Source: Paeniglutamicibacter psychrophenolicus (GTDB lineage Bacteria; Actinomycetota; Actinomycetes; Actinomycetales; Micrococcaceae). From it: 64,000 bases of DNA. The notes beneath the pieces were generated by a model. The model ran no database searches, had not been told where the DNA came from, and saw only the letters and a list, made by a program, of their open reading frames with translations. Below, piece by piece: positions 45,447-54,468 of this stretch; position 1 is the stretch's first letter; every line of letters begins with the position of its first letter. The position numbers were made by a program, and so were the translations under genes. The DNA lies in assembly GCF_030812255.1 (NCBI RefSeq), contig NZ_JAUSSH010000001.1, positions 640,481 through 704,480 of the forward strand. The letters run 5' to 3'.

Positions 45447-45571
45447 AATGCCAGAGTGGCGCCATGGTGACGTCAGGTCAATGGTCAGTGCCAACAAATT
45501 GGTGTCATGCATGTTGGCCTCGGGGTGGAGAGGCAGGGGATCCCCTGGCAGCCGTGTCAAGGCTGGCGGGC

Positions 45572-45966
45572 ATGAGCAAAACTGTGTTCCCACCCTTCCT
45601 GGTCACACCGGCCGCGATCCTGCAGCTCGAGGCCTTCGGCGGGACGGTGCGGATCGACGTCGAGCCCGGAGGGTGCTGCAGGGACACCTACGTGTTCACC
45701 CTCGAACCTGGTGGTCCGAGGGACATCGCCTATGGCTGCCCGGGGGGGGCGAGCTTGTCGTCAGCCACAGGGCCGCGGCGCTGCTGTCCTCCGCCACACT
45801 CGACTGCAGTGCGCGCATTAAGCCGCCGCGCTTCCGCGTGATTGGGATCCCTGATATCCCGGGGCGCTGCCACTGCAACCGCTCCATCGGGTCGGACTGG
45901 CCCGGCACCAGGCAGGAAGATTTCCGTTCCCGAAGCGTCATGCCGTGGGATGCCCCCGATCCGTGA
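45572..45966 (+). pseudogene. HesB/IscA-like iron-sulfur protein gene, frameshifted
   Basis: Two frames together give one HesB/IscA-like protein of about 131 residues. Frame 2 from the ATG at 45572 encodes MSKTVFPPFLVTPAAILQLE, then FGGTVRIDVEPGGCC with the first cysteines and YGCPG. At the run of eight G at 45742-45749 the homology moves to frame 1, which continues GGELVVSHRAAALLSSATLD and KPPRFRV, and ends with the C-x-C of RCHCNRSIG. Loss of one G would restore a single frame. Either a real mutation, a phase-variable run or a sequencing error. Such proteins assemble or carry [Fe-S] clusters. The ribosome site is weak. Confidence 0.72.
45742..45749 (+). repeat. Eight-G homopolymer at the frameshift
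   Basis: A run of eight G exactly where the HesB-like reading frame changes. Seven G would give an intact gene. Confidence 0.85.
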
Positions 45967-46050
45967 CACCTGCACGGGTCGCCTGGGGCGAAGCTGGGCC
46001 TGGCTGGTGCAATCCTTCCAGCAATGATCTTTCCGTATGACAATATCTGT

Positions 46051-46314
46051 ATGAGTGAACACGAGATGATCAATGGGGTTCCGGTCTCCGAGGAGCAAAT
46101 AGAGGCGTGGGCTGCAGAAGCTGAGCGCGGATACGACGTGCAGGCCCTCAAAAAGCGTGGGCGCGGTCGACCCGGTCGTGGGGCTCTGCCGTCACAGGTG
46201 GTCCCGGTGCGGCTGACCGTGGAGGAGCTTGCAACCATCGACGCCCGGGCAAGGGATGAACACAAGACCCGTTCCCAGATCATGCGCGAGGCGTTGGAGG
46301 CGCACCTGGAGTGA
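46051..46314 (+). CDS. CopG-type ribbon-helix-helix protein
   Basis: 87 residues. Begins MSEHEMINGVPVSEEQIEAW and ends with an RHH fold, QVVPVRLTVEELATIDARAR then EHKTRSQIMREALEAHLE. Acts as a DNA-binding repressor or antitoxin. The ATG at 46051 fits homologues; one at 46024 lies in a promoter-like stretch (TATGACAATATCTGTATGAG, 46035-46054) so the message may be nearly leaderless. No toxin gene is recognised beside it. Confidence 0.75.
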   Translation: MSEHEMINGVPVSEEQIEAWAAEAERGYDVQALKKRGRGRPGRGALPSQVVPVRLTVEELATIDARARDEHKTRSQIMREALEAHLE

Positions 46315-46418
46315 AAGGCCGGCACGAAAAACCTGCCGCAGCCTTGCAAGGCGCTGCAGAAATCGGCGGGACATGGTGAAGACTTGGGGGGACACCCGCA
46401 ATCGATTGAAGGATGCAC

Positions 46419-46682
46419 ATGATCAACCTCAAGCAGGACGCCGACGGATTCGTGCGGATGAACCGGCACTTTCCCGAAAAGATGACCCTGACCGTCACCT
46501 TCGCCGACGGGACCCAGGAAGAGGTCAGCGGTCGCCGGATGAACGAGCTCTATGACGTGGCCCTGGCAGATTTCCGCGTGGGGAACAACATGGACGCCAA
46601 GGGCTTCTCGCGCTCGCCTGTGAAGATCCACCGCAAGAACGCCATCGAGTTCGTGCCGGTCTCGCCGGGTCTCACCAAGTAG
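46419..46682 (+). CDS. Hypothetical small protein
   Basis: 87 residues, not recognised. MINLKQDADGFVRMNRHFPE then MTLTVTFADGTQEEVSGRRM, a small mixed alpha/beta protein without a signal or membrane segment. GAAGGA (46408-46413) supports the ATG at 46419 rather than that at 46413. Ends at a strong hairpin. Confidence 0.6.
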   Translation: MINLKQDADGFVRMNRHFPEKMTLTVTFADGTQEEVSGRRMNELYDVALADFRVGNNMDAKGFSRSPVKIHRKNAIEFVPVSPGLTK

Positions 46683-46712
46683 TCCAAGGCCCGGTCGGGG
46701 TTCGACGGCGGC

Positions 46713-46738
46713 CCCGGGCAACGCCGCCGTTGCCCGGG
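46713..46738. terminator. Convergent terminator hairpin
   Basis: CCCGGGCAACG (46713-46723) and CGTTGCCCGGG (46728-46738), four-base loop, between the small hypothetical gene and the hutD gene on the minus strand. Confidence 0.65.
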
Positions 46739-46745
46739 CCGGGAA

Positions 46746-47351
46746 CTATGGCAGGTCCAGTGACACCACGGCCATGAAGCCGCGGCCGGAAATCCGCGGG
46801 GAATCCTCCTCGCCGCCAATGACGGTGTCACGCAGTTCCAGCGGACTCTCAGCCTCGGCATGCCGCACGACGGCCTTGCCCTGCAGCAGCACGCCGAACT
46901 GGGCACCGAACAGGTGCTGCTCGCGCTTCTTGGACAGCTCCACGATGCGCACGCTGCCCCGCACCGCTCCGGACCGCGTGATCAGGTTCAGCGCCAGCAC
47001 CTCTCCGGTGGGCAATGCGGCGGTGACAGCGCTGCCGCCGGAGAACCTCAGGGGCCGCAGGGCCTCCACCGCCTGGGTGGCGCCGTCGACGGTCAACTCG
47101 AGCAGCTCCCCGGAAATCACCGTCAGCGTGCGGTCGCATCCGTCATAGGGGGTGAACTCCCCTGCGCGCTCGATGGAAGCGACGCTCAGACGCCAATCCC
47201 ACGTGCTGCCTTCGGCGGGCAGCAAGCCGGAATCCGGGCCCAACCGACCGGCGGCGATTTCCCGCACGTCGCCGTGGGCCCATTTTCTCTTGGGGGAATC
47301 GGCAAGGTGCAAGACGGTGCCGGTGGCCAGCGCGCGGTTCGTGGTTGTCAT
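46746..47351 (-). CDS. hutD: HutD-family protein (copy 1)
   Basis: 201 residues, HutD bicupin family. Diagnostic stretches: WDWRLSVASIERAGEFTPYD and RTLTVISGELLELTVDG, then the LNLITRSG segment. HutD proteins accompany histidine-utilisation genes and are thought to bind urocanate or a formyl-glutamate intermediate and limit flux; mechanism is not settled. Last gene of the minus-strand hutH-hutD-lysE-hutD run. It is a second, diverged copy; see 48165. Confidence 0.8.
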   Translation of the reverse strand: MTTTNRALATGTVLHLADSPKRKWAHGDVREIAAGRLGPDSGLLPAEGSTWDWRLSVASIERAGEFTPYDGCDRTLTVISGELLELTVDGATQAVEALRPLRFSGGSAVTAALPTGEVLALNLITRSGAVRGSVRIVELSKKREQHLFGAQFGVLLQGKAVVRHAEAESPLELRDTVIGGEEDSPRISGRGFMAVVSLDLP

Positions 47352-47369
47352 GAAAAGAAGTCTAACGGG

Positions 47370-48026
47370 CTAGATAAATGCCCCGATGAGCACCACGGCT
47401 CCCATGATCGCCAGGGCTCCGGAAGAAATCCGTTCGAGCCAGATGCCCACTGTCGGGCTCTTGAACCAGGCCATGGCCCGGGCCGCGATCGCCGTCAGCA
47501 CCATCATGTACGTGCCACCCATGAGTGCAAACACCGCGCCGAGCAACAGCGCGGAACCAAGCATGTTCGAGCCGACGGGGATGAACGGGGGCATCAATGC
47601 CAGGAAAAGCAATCCCAGCTTCGGGTTCAAGGCCGAGGATAGCATCCCGGCGCGCAGGGACTGCAGCACGGTGAATTCGGTGCCGGTGGCGGCCACCGAC
47701 CGGGTGGCGGTGCGGGCCGTCGCCGCCGAGGCACCGGCCAGGAATCGTGCCTTGATCAGGGAGCCGAGCCCCAGGTAAAGCAGATAGATGCCGCCGATGA
47801 TGGCGATTGCCTGGTGGATTGCCGGGTAGGTCTGCAGCAGTGCTGCCACACCCAGTCCCGCAAGCGCCGCCCAGCCCATGATGGAGACCATCATGCCCAA
47901 TGCGGCGACGACCCCGTTGCGCGGGCGGTTCAACGCATAGCGAAGCGTCAGGAAGGTGTCGGGCCCCGGGGCAAGCACCACGACAAGGGCGACCCCGGCA
48001 AAGCCAAGGAGAGATGAAGTCGGCAT
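47370..48026 (-). CDS. LysE/RhtB-family amino acid exporter
   Basis: 218 residues with about six membrane helices. N-terminal LLGFAGVALVVVLAPGPDTF carries the LysE/RhtB signature PGPxxxL; ALNPKLGLLFLALMPPFI is the second family motif. Exports an amino acid or derivative. The ATG at 48026 follows an N-terminal helix with no leader. It lies between two hutD genes, so it may relieve build-up of histidine or glutamate when the pathway is overloaded (inference). Confidence 0.85.
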   Translation of the reverse strand: MPTSSLLGFAGVALVVVLAPGPDTFLTLRYALNRPRNGVVAALGMMVSIMGWAALAGLGVAALLQTYPAIHQAIAIIGGIYLLYLGLGSLIKARFLAGASAATARTATRSVAATGTEFTVLQSLRAGMLSSALNPKLGLLFLALMPPFIPVGSNMLGSALLLGAVFALMGGTYMMVLTAIAARAMAWFKSPTVGIWLERISSGALAIMGAVVLIGAFI

Positions 48027-48164
48027 GGAAGAAATTATCCGGGCCAGACACCTGCCCGCGCCAATTTGACGGGGGCGATCTCGCGGCCTGGGGCCGGGCC
48101 CACATCCCGACGACGCCCGGCACGGCCGGCCGGTACCTCGCAGGGGCACCGGCCCCGCCGTGGG

Positions 48165-48821
48165 CTATGCCGGGGTCAGGCAGACCACGGCCAGGGAGCC
48201 GCGGCCCTCCAGGACGGGCGCGGATTCCCCGCCACCCACGACGGTGTCGTAGCGTTCCAGCTCCTGGCGGTGGTGGCCGTTGGCCGGCAGCGTGGCGGTG
48301 CCGGCCAGAAGCACGCCGAGGCTGCCGCCGGCCAGCGGCAGCGGCTGCCCCGGCGCCAGCTCCATGATCTCCACCCGTCCATGGACCGACCCGTTGCGGA
48401 TGTTCAGGTTGAAGTCCCGGATCGGTCCCTCGGGCAACGTCGCGCTGGTGGCGGCCGCTCCGTCGAAGGCAAACGGGGCGTAGGGTTCCAGCCGCCGCTC
48501 GATCCCGTCGGTGCGCAGGACCATGCCCGCGCCCTCGACGACGGTCAGGATCCGCGCCATCCCGGTGAAGACGGAGAATTCCCCCGGCTCGCCGACATCG
48601 GCAATGCTCAGCCGCCAGCTCCAGTCATCCCCGGTGGATTCCTCCGGGTGGCCGGAGGAATCCAGACGGCCGGCCGCGATCTGCCGGGTGACGCCGCCGC
48701 CATTGCGCCAGGGTACGGGCCGGAGCCCGGAATAAGCGATGACGGTCCCGGGAACCAGGGCACGGGAACCTTGGGTGCCGGTGCCGGTGCCGCGCTGCGG
48801 GACGGCTGCGGAATCGGTCAT
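48165..48821 (-). CDS. hutD: HutD-family protein (copy 2)
   Basis: 218 residues, HutD family. PVPWRNGGGVTRQIAAG is the classic HutD opening, followed by DWSWRLSIADVGEPGEFSVF and RILTVVEGAGMVL. Its ATG overlaps the hutH stop by one base, so it is translated with hutH. Its N-terminus retains the family WRNGGG motif that copy 1 has lost, which suggests this is the ancestral-type HutD. Confidence 0.87.
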   Translation of the reverse strand: MTDSAAVPQRGTGTGTQGSRALVPGTVIAYSGLRPVPWRNGGGVTRQIAAGRLDSSGHPEESTGDDWSWRLSIADVGEPGEFSVFTGMARILTVVEGAGMVLRTDGIERRLEPYAPFAFDGAAATSATLPEGPIRDFNLNIRNGSVHGRVEIMELAPGQPLPLAGGSLGVLLAGTATLPANGHHRQELERYDTVVGGGESAPVLEGRGSLAVVCLTPA

Positions 48822-50404
48822 TAGGCCAACGGGGCGTCGAGCGCCGAGTTGGCTGCAGCGAGCAGCGAACCGTCGGCCACCAGCTGGAACACGGACTCGA
48901 TCTCGGGGGAGAGGAAGCGGTCGGTGCCCGGGCCTTCGACCTTGGTGCGGATGGCTTCGCGCACCGCGGTGATCACTGGGGAGGACTTGGAGGACCCCAA
49001 CCCGCCGTCGCGCATGTCCAGCGCGCGGGCGCTGGTGAGCAGCTCGATGGCCAGCACGCGGGCCAGTCCGTCGATGCCCTTGCGCAGCTTCAGCCCCGCG
49101 TGCCAGCCCATGGACACGTGGTCTTCCTGCATGGCGGAGGAGGGGATCGAGTCCACCGAGGCCGGAACGGCCAGGCGCTTGAGCTCCGAGACGATGCCGG
49201 CAGCGGTGTACTGGGCGATCATGTGGCCGGAGTCGACGCCCGGGTCGTCGGCCAGGAAGGCGTTCAGGCCGTGGTTGCGGGCCTTGTCCAGGAAGCGGTC
49301 GGTGCGGCGTTCGGAGATGGAGGCCAAATCGGCGACCGCGATGGCCAGGAAGTCCAGCACGTAGCCGACGGGGGCGCCGTGGAAGTTGCCGTTGGATTCC
49401 ACCCGGCCGTCGTGGGTGACCACGGGGTTGTCGATGGCCGAAGCCAGCTCGATCGCGGCCACCGATTCGGCGTGGGCCAGCGTGGCGCGCACCGCTCCGT
49501 GCACCTGTGGGGCGCAGCGCAGCGAATATGCATCCTGTACGCGGGTGAACTTGTGGGCACCGGCCTTCTGCTCCTCAATCAGCGTCGAGCCGGCCAATAA
49601 GTTGCGCATGTTGGCGGCCGAGTCGCGCTGGCCCGGGTGCGGGCGCAGGGCGTGCAGGTCCTGCGCGAAGACGGCGTCGGTGCCCAGCAGGCCCTCAACG
49701 CTCATGGCGGCGGAAATATCGGCGATGCTCACCAATACGTGCAGATCGGCGGCGGCCATCAGCAGCATGCCGAGCATTCCGTCGGTGCCGTTGACCAGGG
49801 CCAGGCCCTCCTTCTCGGCCAGCACCACCGGTTCGATCCCGGCGGTCGCCAGGGCCTCGGAGGCGTCCATGGCCACGCCTTCGGCGTTGCGGACCGGGCC
49901 CTCGCCCATCAGCAGCAGCGCGGCGTGCGAGAGCGGAGCCAGGTCCCCGGAGCAGCCCAGTGACCCGTATTCGCCGATGACCGGGGTGATTCCGGCATTG
50001 AGGATATCCACGTAGGTGGAGGCCACGACCGGGCGGACTCCGGTGCGGCCGGTGGCCAGGGTGGAGATGCGGTTGAGCATCAGTGCGCGGACTACTTCGC
50101 GCGGCACTTCGGCGCCGGACGAGGCAGCGTGCGAACGGATCAACGAGCGCTGCAATTGGGCGCGCAATTCGATCGGGATCTGCTTGGTGGCCAGCGCACC
50201 GAAGCCGGTGGACACGCCGTAGTGCGGGACGGTGTCGCTGACCAGATCCTCAATGACGGCGCGGGAAGACTCGATGGCGGCCAGGGCCTCGGCGCCCAGT
50301 TCCACCTTCGCGTCGTGGCGTGCAACGGCCACGACGTCCTGCGGGCGCAGTGCGCCGGTTGAAATGGTGATGCTGTCGCTTGACAGGGTGATGCTGGCGT
50401 TCAT
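48821..50404 (-). CDS. hutH: Histidine ammonia-lyase
   Basis: 527 residues. The MIO cofactor forms from Cys151-Ser152-Gly153 in GSLGCSGDLAPLSH; Cys in place of the usual Ala is seen in other actinobacterial enzymes. HYGVSTGFGAL near residue 61 holds the catalytic tyrosine, and NGTDGMLGML and QEDHVSMGWHAG are conserved. It removes ammonia from L-histidine to give urocanate, the first step of the pathway. The ATG at 50404 follows GAAGGA. Divergent from iclR-hutU across the operator at 50486-50506. Confidence 0.96.
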   Translation of the reverse strand: MNASITLSSDSITISTGALRPQDVVAVARHDAKVELGAEALAAIESSRAVIEDLVSDTVPHYGVSTGFGALATKQIPIELRAQLQRSLIRSHAASSGAEVPREVVRALMLNRISTLATGRTGVRPVVASTYVDILNAGITPVIGEYGSLGCSGDLAPLSHAALLLMGEGPVRNAEGVAMDASEALATAGIEPVVLAEKEGLALVNGTDGMLGMLLMAAADLHVLVSIADISAAMSVEGLLGTDAVFAQDLHALRPHPGQRDSAANMRNLLAGSTLIEEQKAGAHKFTRVQDAYSLRCAPQVHGAVRATLAHAESVAAIELASAIDNPVVTHDGRVESNGNFHGAPVGYVLDFLAIAVADLASISERRTDRFLDKARNHGLNAFLADDPGVDSGHMIAQYTAAGIVSELKRLAVPASVDSIPSSAMQEDHVSMGWHAGLKLRKGIDGLARVLAIELLTSARALDMRDGGLGSSKSSPVITAVREAIRTKVEGPGTDRFLSPEIESVFQLVADGSLLAAANSALDAPLA

Positions 50405-50485
50405 GGTGTTTCCTTCTCGCAGGGGTCGGTTTCCGTGGTTTCGTGTGAGCCAAATCTCGCGAACACTTGCCAAGGGGTGAAATTA

Positions 50486-50506
50486 GCGTTTCAATAAGTG
50501 AAACGC
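50486..50506. promoter_or_regulatory. Operator between hutH and iclR
   Basis: Perfect inverted repeat GCGTTTCA (50486-50493) and TGAAACGC (50499-50506), five-base spacer. It lies 82 bases upstream of the hutH start and 110 upstream of iclR, in the position expected for the IclR protein encoded next to it to control both hut operons. Confidence 0.7.
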
Positions 50507-50615
50507 ATCACTGGCCTTGGGGCAAGCCCCCGGACGTTTGAATTTAGTCCAGGGGTGCCAAATGGCCTCTCAAGCCAACACTTTCAAGCAAGAACCACCC
50601 AGATGGAGGATAACC

Positions 50616-51302
50616 GTGGCGGAACCGTCTACACGCACCGTGGAGCGGGCACTGCAGTTGCTGGGCGCCGTCTGCGATGCCGGGGCGGTAACGCTGGCTG
50701 AGGTTGCCAGGGGCACCGAGCTCTCCGCGTCCACCGCACTGCGCCTGCTGCGCACCCTGGAAAACAGCGGCTTCGTTCGCAAGGACGAGGTGGGCGAGTA
50801 CCGGCCGGGACTGCGCCTGGTCCAGCTTGGCGCCCAGGCGCTGAGCCACGAATCGCTGATCCACCTGGCAGCCCCGGCCCTGCAGCGCCTGGTCGATGCG
50901 ACGGGTGAATCAGCCTACCTTTCGGTGCGCGGCCACCACGGCACCGGTAGCGATCACGCCGTGTACCTGGCCATCGCCGAGGGCACCCACTCGGTGCGCC
51001 ACGCCTCCTGGGTGGGCCGCAGCGTGCCATTGAAGGGCTCCAGCCTGGGCGTCGTCTTCGCCGGAAGAACCCCGGAATCCGGCTTTGCGGTCTCCGACAA
51101 GGGAGTCGAAGCCGATGTGACGGCCATTGCCGCTCCGCTGCGGCAGCTCGGGGCAACCAGAAATGCCGAGGAGGACGGGCCCGTGGCCGCGATATCCGTG
51201 GTTGCACCCAGCTACCGGATGAATCCGGCGGAGATCGAGCGCATCGGACAACTGGTCGCCGCCGAGGCCCGGGCTCTCCTGGGTGCCGCCGTCGGCAGCT
51301 GA
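50616..51302 (+). CDS. IclR-family regulator of histidine utilisation
   Basis: 228 residues. Winged helix at the N-terminus: TVERALQLLGAVCDAGAVTL then TELSASTALRLLRTLENSGF, followed by the IclR effector domain. The GTG at 50616 is chosen because GGAGG lies six bases upstream; an ATG at 50562 would add 18 residues without a ribosome site. Directly upstream of hutU in the same direction; probably senses urocanate or histidine and binds the inverted repeat at 50486. Confidence 0.86.
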   Translation: MAEPSTRTVERALQLLGAVCDAGAVTLAEVARGTELSASTALRLLRTLENSGFVRKDEVGEYRPGLRLVQLGAQALSHESLIHLAAPALQRLVDATGESAYLSVRGHHGTGSDHAVYLAIAEGTHSVRHASWVGRSVPLKGSSLGVVFAGRTPESGFAVSDKGVEADVTAIAAPLRQLGATRNAEEDGPVAAISVVAPSYRMNPAEIERIGQLVAAEARALLGAAVGS

Positions 51303-51398
51303 ACCCGGGGCGAATCCGGCAACACAACCACGAACCACCCATAAGAATTTCCTCAAGCAACACCACATTTCAGTATCACCGATAAGGAGAACAAACCC

Positions 51399-53078
51399 AT
51401 GAGCTTCACCCAACATGATCCCTCCCGTGTCATCCGCGCCCCCCGCGGCACCAAGCTGACCGCCAAGAGCTGGCAGACCGAAGCCCCGCTGCGCATGCTG
51501 ATGAACAACCTCGACCCGGAGGTCGCCGAGCGCCCCGAGGACCTGGTCGTCTACGGAGGCACCGGCCGGGCCGCGCGCTCCTGGGAAGCCTACGACGCAA
51601 TCATCAAGACCCTTACCGACTTGGAAGAGGATGAGACCCTGCTGGTCCAGTCCGGCAAGCCGGTCGGGGTGTTCCGCACCAACAAGTGGGCCCCGCGCGT
51701 GCTGATCGCCAACTCCAACCTGGTCGGCGACTGGGCCACCTGGCCCGAGTTCCGCAAGCTCGAGGCCGAGGGCCTGATGATGTACGGCCAAATGACCGCC
51801 GGGTCCTGGATCTACATCGGCACCCAGGGCATCCTGCAGGGCACCTACGAGACCTTCGCCGCCATCGGCGCCAAGCGCTTCGGCGGCACGCTGGCCAACA
51901 CCCTGACCCTGACCGGCGGCTGCGGCGGCATGGGCGGCGCCCAGCCGCTGGCCGTCACCCTCAACGGCGGCGCCTGCCTGATCGTGGATGTTTCCGAGGA
52001 CCGCCTGCGCCGCCGCCTGGGCAAGCGCTACCTCGACGACGTCGAGCTGGACCTGGATGCGGCCATCGCCAAGGTCACCGCCGCGAAGAACGAGGGCCGC
52101 GGGCTCTCCGTCGGCTACGTCGGCAACGCCGCCGAGGTCTTCCCGGAACTGCTGCGCCGCCAGAAGGCCGGCGAAGTGGCCATCGACATCGTCACCGACC
52201 AGACCTCCGCACACGACCCGCTGAGCTACCTGCCGGTCGAGTACACCCTGGAGCAGTGGGACGCCGAGGCCCAGGCCGATCCGGAGGGCTTCACCAAGAA
52301 GGCCCAGGTCTCCATGGCCCGCCACGTTGAGGCGATGGTCGGCTTCCAGGACATCGGGGCCGAGGTCTTCGACTACGGAAACTCCATCCGCGACGAGGCA
52401 CGCCAGGGCGGCTACGACCGTGCCTTCGAATTCCCGGGCTTCGTCCCGGCCTACATCCGCCCGCTCTTCTGCGAGGGCCTGGGCCCGTTCCGCTGGGTGG
52501 CACTCTCCGGCGACCCGGAAGACATCCGCGTCACCGACGAGGCACTGAAGGAACTCTTCCCGGAAAACGAGCACCTGCACCGCTGGCTCGACGCCGCGGC
52601 CGAGCACGTCGAATTCGAGGGCCTCCCGGCCCGCATCTGCTGGCTGGGCTACGGCGAACGCCAGAAGGCCGGCCTGCTGTTCAACCAGCTGGTGGCCGAG
52701 GGCAAGGTCTCCGCGCCGATCGTCATCGGCCGCGACCACCTGGACTCGGGCTCGGTGGCATCACCCTACCGCGAGACCGAATCCATGAAGGACGGCTCGG
52801 ACGCCATCGCCGACTGGCCGCTGCTCAACGCCCTGACCGCCACCTCCTCCGGCGCCACCTGGGTCTCGATCCACCACGGCGGCGGCGTCGGCATCGGCCG
52901 TTCCATCCACGCCGGACAGGTTTCGCTGGCCGACGGCACCGAGCTGGCCGCGGCCAAGCTCGAGGCGCTGCTGACCAACGACCCTGGCATGGGCGTGATC
53001 CGCCACGTGGACGCCGGTTACGAGCGCGCCATAGAGGTCGCCCGCGACCGCGGCGTACGCATCCCGATGGCGCAATAG
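51399..53078 (+). CDS. hutU: Urocanate hydratase (urocanase)
   Basis: 559 residues, normal length. Recognised by [20 protein letters not shown], the NAD-binding [20 protein letters not shown] and the [18 protein letters not shown] motif near residue 490. It hydrates urocanate to imidazolone-propionate using tightly bound NAD. AAGGAG precedes the ATG. First enzyme gene of the plus-strand hut run. Confidence 0.97.
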   Translation: MSFTQHDPSRVIRAPRGTKLTAKSWQTEAPLRMLMNNLDPEVAERPEDLVVYGGTGRAARSWEAYDAIIKTLTDLEEDETLLVQSGKPVGVFRTNKWAPRVLIANSNLVGDWATWPEFRKLEAEGLMMYGQMTAGSWIYIGTQGILQGTYETFAAIGAKRFGGTLANTLTLTGGCGGMGGAQPLAVTLNGGACLIVDVSEDRLRRRLGKRYLDDVELDLDAAIAKVTAAKNEGRGLSVGYVGNAAEVFPELLRRQKAGEVAIDIVTDQTSAHDPLSYLPVEYTLEQWDAEAQADPEGFTKKAQVSMARHVEAMVGFQDIGAEVFDYGNSIRDEARQGGYDRAFEFPGFVPAYIRPLFCEGLGPFRWVALSGDPEDIRVTDEALKELFPENEHLHRWLDAAAEHVEFEGLPARICWLGYGERQKAGLLFNQLVAEGKVSAPIVIGRDHLDSGSVASPYRETESMKDGSDAIADWPLLNALTATSSGATWVSIHHGGGVGIGRSIHAGQVSLADGTELAAAKLEALLTNDPGMGVIRHVDAGYERAIEVARDRGVRIPMAQ

Positions 53079-53113
53079 ACCACCTAGAACCCACTCGAAA
53101 CAGGACAACTCCC

Positions 53114-54457
53114 ATGTCTGGAACAAACAACACCGAGCTCGACGTCCAACGCACTTCCGCGCAGCCGCGGGGCAAATGGCGATTCTTCGTCTACAGCCTC
53201 ATCGGCGTCTTCATGTTTTTCATACCGATCAACATTGGCGGCAAGGAGACGATCCCGCTTGACCACCTGGTCGGCTGGATCATCACCGGGCTCGGGGAGT
53301 CCGTGCGCTTTGTGGCGCTGGGGCTGATCATCGCCGGAACCGTCTACCCCTTCGCCTCCGGACGCTGGCGCGAGTCGGGTGTCAAGAAGGTGTTCGCATT
53401 CCTGAACATCATCGGCCTGGTGGTCGGCACCATGCTGGTCTTCAAGGCGGGCCCGGCACTGTTGTTCGAACCGGACCTGGGGCCCTTCCTCTTCAACAAG
53501 CTCGTGGTTCCCGTGGGCATGATCGTTCCGGTCGGGGCCATCTTCCTGGCACTGCTGGTGGGATACGGGTTGATGGAGTTCGTCGGCGTGTTGGTCCAGC
53601 GGGTCATGCGGCCGATCTGGCGCACCCCGGGACGATCGGCCGTCGACGCCGTCGCCTCCTTCGTGGGCAGCTACTCGCTGGGCCTGCTGATCACCGACCG
53701 GATGTACCAGTCCGGGCGCTACACCGCCCGGGAGTCGGCGATCATCGCCACGGGCTTCTCCACCGTCTCGGTCACGTTCATGGTGATCGTGGCCAAGACG
53801 TTGGACATCATGCACCTCTGGCTGCCGTACTTCTTCCTCTCCTTTGGCGTCACCTTCCTGGTCACCGCCATTTGCGTGCGGATCCCCCCGCTCAGCCGCA
53901 TCAAGGACGAGTACTACCCGGAGGCCGTCGCTTCCCCGGAGGAGACGGTCACCACCCGCCGCCTGGCCACCGCGTGGAACGAGGCCATGGAAATGCTCGA
54001 TTCCGCACCCTCCCTGGGACGCAATATCTGGGTCAACTTCCGCGACGGGCTGCTGATGGCCATGGCCATCCTGCCCTCGATCCTCTCGGTGGGGCTGATC
54101 GGGCTGCTGCTGGCCCGCTTCACCCAGATCTTCGACTGGCTCGGCTACCTCTTCCTCCCCTTCACCTGGGTCGTGGGCCTGCCCGATCCGCTGTTGGCAG
54201 CCAAGGCCTCCGCGGTGGGCATCGCCGAGATGTTCCTGCCGGCCACCGTGGTCGCCGGGCACGAATCCGAGCACCTGCGCCTGGTCATTGCCGTGGTCTG
54301 CGTCTCGGCCATCATCTTCTTCTCCGCCGTGGTGCCCTGCATCCTGGCAACCCGGATACCGTTGAAGGTCTGGCACCTGGTCGTCATCTGGGCCCAACGC
54401 GTGGCCCTGACCATCCTCCTCGCCAGCCCGATTGCCTTCCTCATGGTCGGCAGATAG
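53114..54457 (+). CDS. YjiH/gate-domain membrane transporter
   Basis: 447 residues with about ten membrane helices and the nucleoside-recognition (gate) domain pattern, FVGSYSLGLLITDRMYQSGR and ARESAIIATGFSTVSVTFMV. YjiH-type proteins are of unknown substrate but are often found in histidine-utilisation operons of actinobacteria, which makes histidine or urocanate uptake a fair guess. 35 bases after hutU with AGGA upstream; 11 bases before the next gene. Confidence 0.8.
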   Translation: MSGTNNTELDVQRTSAQPRGKWRFFVYSLIGVFMFFIPINIGGKETIPLDHLVGWIITGLGESVRFVALGLIIAGTVYPFASGRWRESGVKKVFAFLNIIGLVVGTMLVFKAGPALLFEPDLGPFLFNKLVVPVGMIVPVGAIFLALLVGYGLMEFVGVLVQRVMRPIWRTPGRSAVDAVASFVGSYSLGLLITDRMYQSGRYTARESAIIATGFSTVSVTFMVIVAKTLDIMHLWLPYFFLSFGVTFLVTAICVRIPPLSRIKDEYYPEAVASPEETVTTRRLATAWNEAMEMLDSAPSLGRNIWVNFRDGLLMAMAILPSILSVGLIGLLLARFTQIFDWLGYLFLPFTWVVGLPDPLLAAKASAVGIAEMFLPATVVAGHESEHLRLVIAVVCVSAIIFFSAVVPCILATRIPLKVWHLVVIWAQRVALTILLASPIAFLMVGR

Positions 54458-54468
54458 GAAACACGAAC

